Made by a program: the position numbers and the translations under genes
Shown here: piece after piece, positions 53,108-54,322 of the stretch
How the letters are laid out: every line of letters begins with the position of its first letter
How positions within the stretch are numbered: the first letter of the stretch is position 1
The notes under the pieces: generated by a model
What the model saw: the letters and a program-made list of their open reading frames with translations, nothing else
The model's database searches: none
What the model was told of the DNA's origin: nothing
Source: a bacterium
GTDB taxonomy: Bacteria; UBP14; UBA6098; B30-G16
Reading direction: 5' to 3'
Assembly: GCA_021159335.1 (NCBI GenBank)
Contig: JAGGRZ010000015.1
Span: forward strand, 1 to 54,322
Length of the DNA: 54,322 bases

Positions 53108-53730
53108 AATATAAAGACCCAAAAGCAGATTTAAGGTATTGGTTGCCGGTTGTTAATCGAAAGGCAACGATAATAACATTGCTTTTTCTCATGCTCATAT
53201 TCCTTGCTTTTCCGAGGTTCAGGGCAAAGCCACTAAAGAAGATAGAATATCAAGTCGCCATTCAGGTAGAAAATGTTCCCATAACAAAGCAGGAAATAAA
53301 GAAGAAACAGCAACCCAAAGCCAAACTTGCGGAGGTTATAGAGGCGGAGGAAGAGGAAACTCCTGATACTGTTGAGCTTGCTGAAACAGCTATCGATGCC
53401 AAAGCTCCACCACCGCCACCACCAACAGAAGAAGTATTCGACTTCTTTGCCGTCGAAGAGAAGCCAAGAGTTCTTAAAAAAGCTCTACCAAAATATCCTG
53501 AGCTCGCTAAAAAATCAGGACTTGAGGGCGTCGTAGTAGTCGAATTCGTTGTTGACACAAACGGTTCAGTTGTTCCTAACAGCGCCAAAGTTATACAAGC
53601 AAGACCTGAAGGTATATTCGAGGAAGAAGCGCTTAAAGCTATATATAAGTGGAAATTTAGCCCTGCTATGCAACGCGACAGGAAAGTAAGGGTTAGATGG
53701 CAACAGCCTATTATTTTCAAACTCAAATAA
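53104..53730 (+). CDS. tonB: TonB family energy transducer
   Basis: An N-terminal cytoplasmic stub and a membrane helix (about 20-36, TIITLLFLMLIFLAF) are followed by a Lys/Glu and PPPPPP linker that spans the periplasm. The C-terminal TonB domain (about 120-208) has the KALPKYPELAKKSGLEG motif, VVVEFVVDTNGSV, and the EEEALKAIYKWKFSPAMQ signature. 208 residues. It delivers ExbBD energy to outer-membrane receptors, none of which is encoded here. Confidence 0.92.
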   Translation: MKYKDPKADLRYWLPVVNRKATIITLLFLMLIFLAFPRFRAKPLKKIEYQVAIQVENVPITKQEIKKKQQPKAKLAEVIEAEEEETPDTVELAETAIDAKAPPPPPPTEEVFDFFAVEEKPRVLKKALPKYPELAKKSGLEGVVVVEFVVDTNGSVVPNSAKVIQARPEGIFEEEALKAIYKWKFSPAMQRDRKVRVRWQQPIIFKLK

Positions 53731-53731
53731 T

Positions 53732-54322
53732 ATGAAGGCATTGACAAAATTTTTATTTATTGTCCTTTTGTTCACCATATCCTTTTCTGATTCATTTTAT
53801 GTAATAACAAAAAATGATACACTATCCTTTAGTGATTCCGTTCTTTTTTCACCAAAGTATGTTTCTATTACTTATTCATTAGCTGCTTCGGGCTATATTG
53901 ACTCTTTTGATATAAATTACCTCGTTCATAACAGCGCGATTGATTTTTATACGAAGGATTCGTTATTCGCAAAAGTTATCCTCGTCAAACCCCGACCTAA
54001 TGATAGTCTTATTTTACTTCTCTGCGACTTTGTTCCCTATTTCCTTATTCATCCGCTATCTACTGAAACCAAAACTCCGCTTAAAGGTGTATCAAAAATT
54101 ATTGTTCTTTTGCTTTTGCCAATATTATATGTTTTTATACTGATTATCTTAAATAAAATATCGAAAAAACTTATAAAGAATGCTATTTATCAAGAAGGGA
54201 AGCGAATAAGAGGCGTAAAAATTGGTAAATATATTATTCTTTCTCAGCGAGATGAACTTAGATTAATAATTGCTACAATAAATATATTAAAATATATCGT
54301 TGACATAATACTATTTTATCTG
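53732..54322 (+). CDS. N-terminal part of a probable MscS-type mechanosensitive channel family protein, cut by window edge
   Basis: The frame opens with ATG one base after the tonB stop and runs to the last base without a stop, giving 197 visible residues. There is a signal peptide (about 1-19), a Ser/Asp/Tyr-rich extracytoplasmic segment to about residue 110, a membrane helix (about 124-141), and a basic linker with GKRIRGVKIGKYIILSQRDE. A further hydrophobic helix starts at about 178. The linker and following helix resemble the lead-in of MscS-like channels from FCB bacteria, but the diagnostic pore region lies beyond the window, so the family call is tentative. Confidence 0.45.
   Translation, partial: MKALTKFLFIVLLFTISFSDSFYVITKNDTLSFSDSVLFSPKYVSITYSLAASGYIDSFDINYLVHNSAIDFYTKDSLFAKVILVKPRPNDSLILLLCDFVPYFLIHPLSTETKTPLKGVSKIIVLLLLPILYVFILIILNKISKKLIKNAIYQEGKRIRGVKIGKYIILSQRDELRLIIATINILKYIVDIILFYL

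Noticed and set aside
53741-53746. TTGACA near the start of the last gene
   Set aside because: It lies inside the coding sequence and has no TATTTT-like partner at 16-18 bp that would yield a usable transcript start.
1-54322. CRISPR arrays, insertion sequences, phage or defence genes
   Set aside because: No regularly spaced repeats, transposase or integrase motifs, or terminal inverted repeats were seen; the lone HNH protein has no mobile context.

Overview
The window is a dense, AT-rich bacterial chromosome segment with almost no non-coding space. No gene-free stretch exceeds 300 bases; the longest is the 275-bp mraZ/clpP divergent region. The content points to an uncultured Gram-negative (diderm) bacterium of the wider FCB-like or candidate-phylum assemblage, such as the Cloacimonadota/WOR-3/Hydrothermae-type lineages. 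The evidence is lpxA (lipid A), an ExbB-ExbD-ExbD-TonB cluster, outer-membrane-type barrel proteins, a Por/T9SS-like C-terminal sorting domain, and a MurE with the DNPR motif of meso-diaminopimelate peptidoglycan. Abundant ATA, AGA and AGG codons fit an AT-rich, perhaps warm-environment organism. The exact phylum is inference.

Layout. 1-12 kb, plus strand: the tail of a membrane glycosyltransferase, an AmmeMemoRadiSam radical SAM enzyme, a secreted DGGYI-repeat protein with a sorting domain, lpxA, a DnaQ-type exonuclease, an ABC-2-like permease, a 1312-residue secreted repeat protein, and a DUF1858 protein overlapping ribF. 12-15 kb, minus strand: a small membrane protein, lysC and tmk, with a barrel-like secreted protein downstream. 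15-22 kb, plus strand: tRNA-Gly and tRNA-Cys, accB-pilT, a large SRP RNA with Alu domain, a TPR protein, then a surE-rmlD-glycosyltransferase-tgt operon. 22.3-24.4 kb, minus strand: three consecutive unrecognised secreted proteins (a basic one with a calcium-loop motif, a CCCC-motif cysteine-rich one, and an acidic FN3 lipoprotein). 24.5-30 kb, plus strand: purL, an HNH nuclease and an HD protein-tsaE-rng operon, with a tRNA-Asp on the other strand. 30-33.4 kb, minus strand: sppA (fused to a barrel-like N-terminus) and asd.

33.5-50.7 kb, minus strand, is a complete division and cell-wall (dcw) cluster: mraZ-rsmH-ftsL-ftsI-murE-murF-mraY-murD-ftsW-murG-murC-murB-ftsQ-ftsA-ftsZ. Neighbours overlap or nearly touch, and the cluster ends in one clear terminator. 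In front of mraZ lie a TTGACA promoter and four GTGG direct repeats at exact 10-bp spacing, a textbook-like MraZ operator. lysC and asd supply the diaminopimelate branch used by MurE. 50.8-54.3 kb, plus strand: clpP (with Asn at the usual Asp triad position), ExbB-ExbD-ExbD-TonB, and the start of an MscS-like channel gene cut by the window edge.

No IS element, prophage, CRISPR array or defence island was seen. The less ordinary material is the secreted trio at 22.3-24.4 kb, the SppA fusion, the Alu-type SRP RNA in a diderm, the MraZ operator, the ClpP triad change, and a recurring promoter form of TTGAC(A/T), 16-18 bp, then TATTTT-like.
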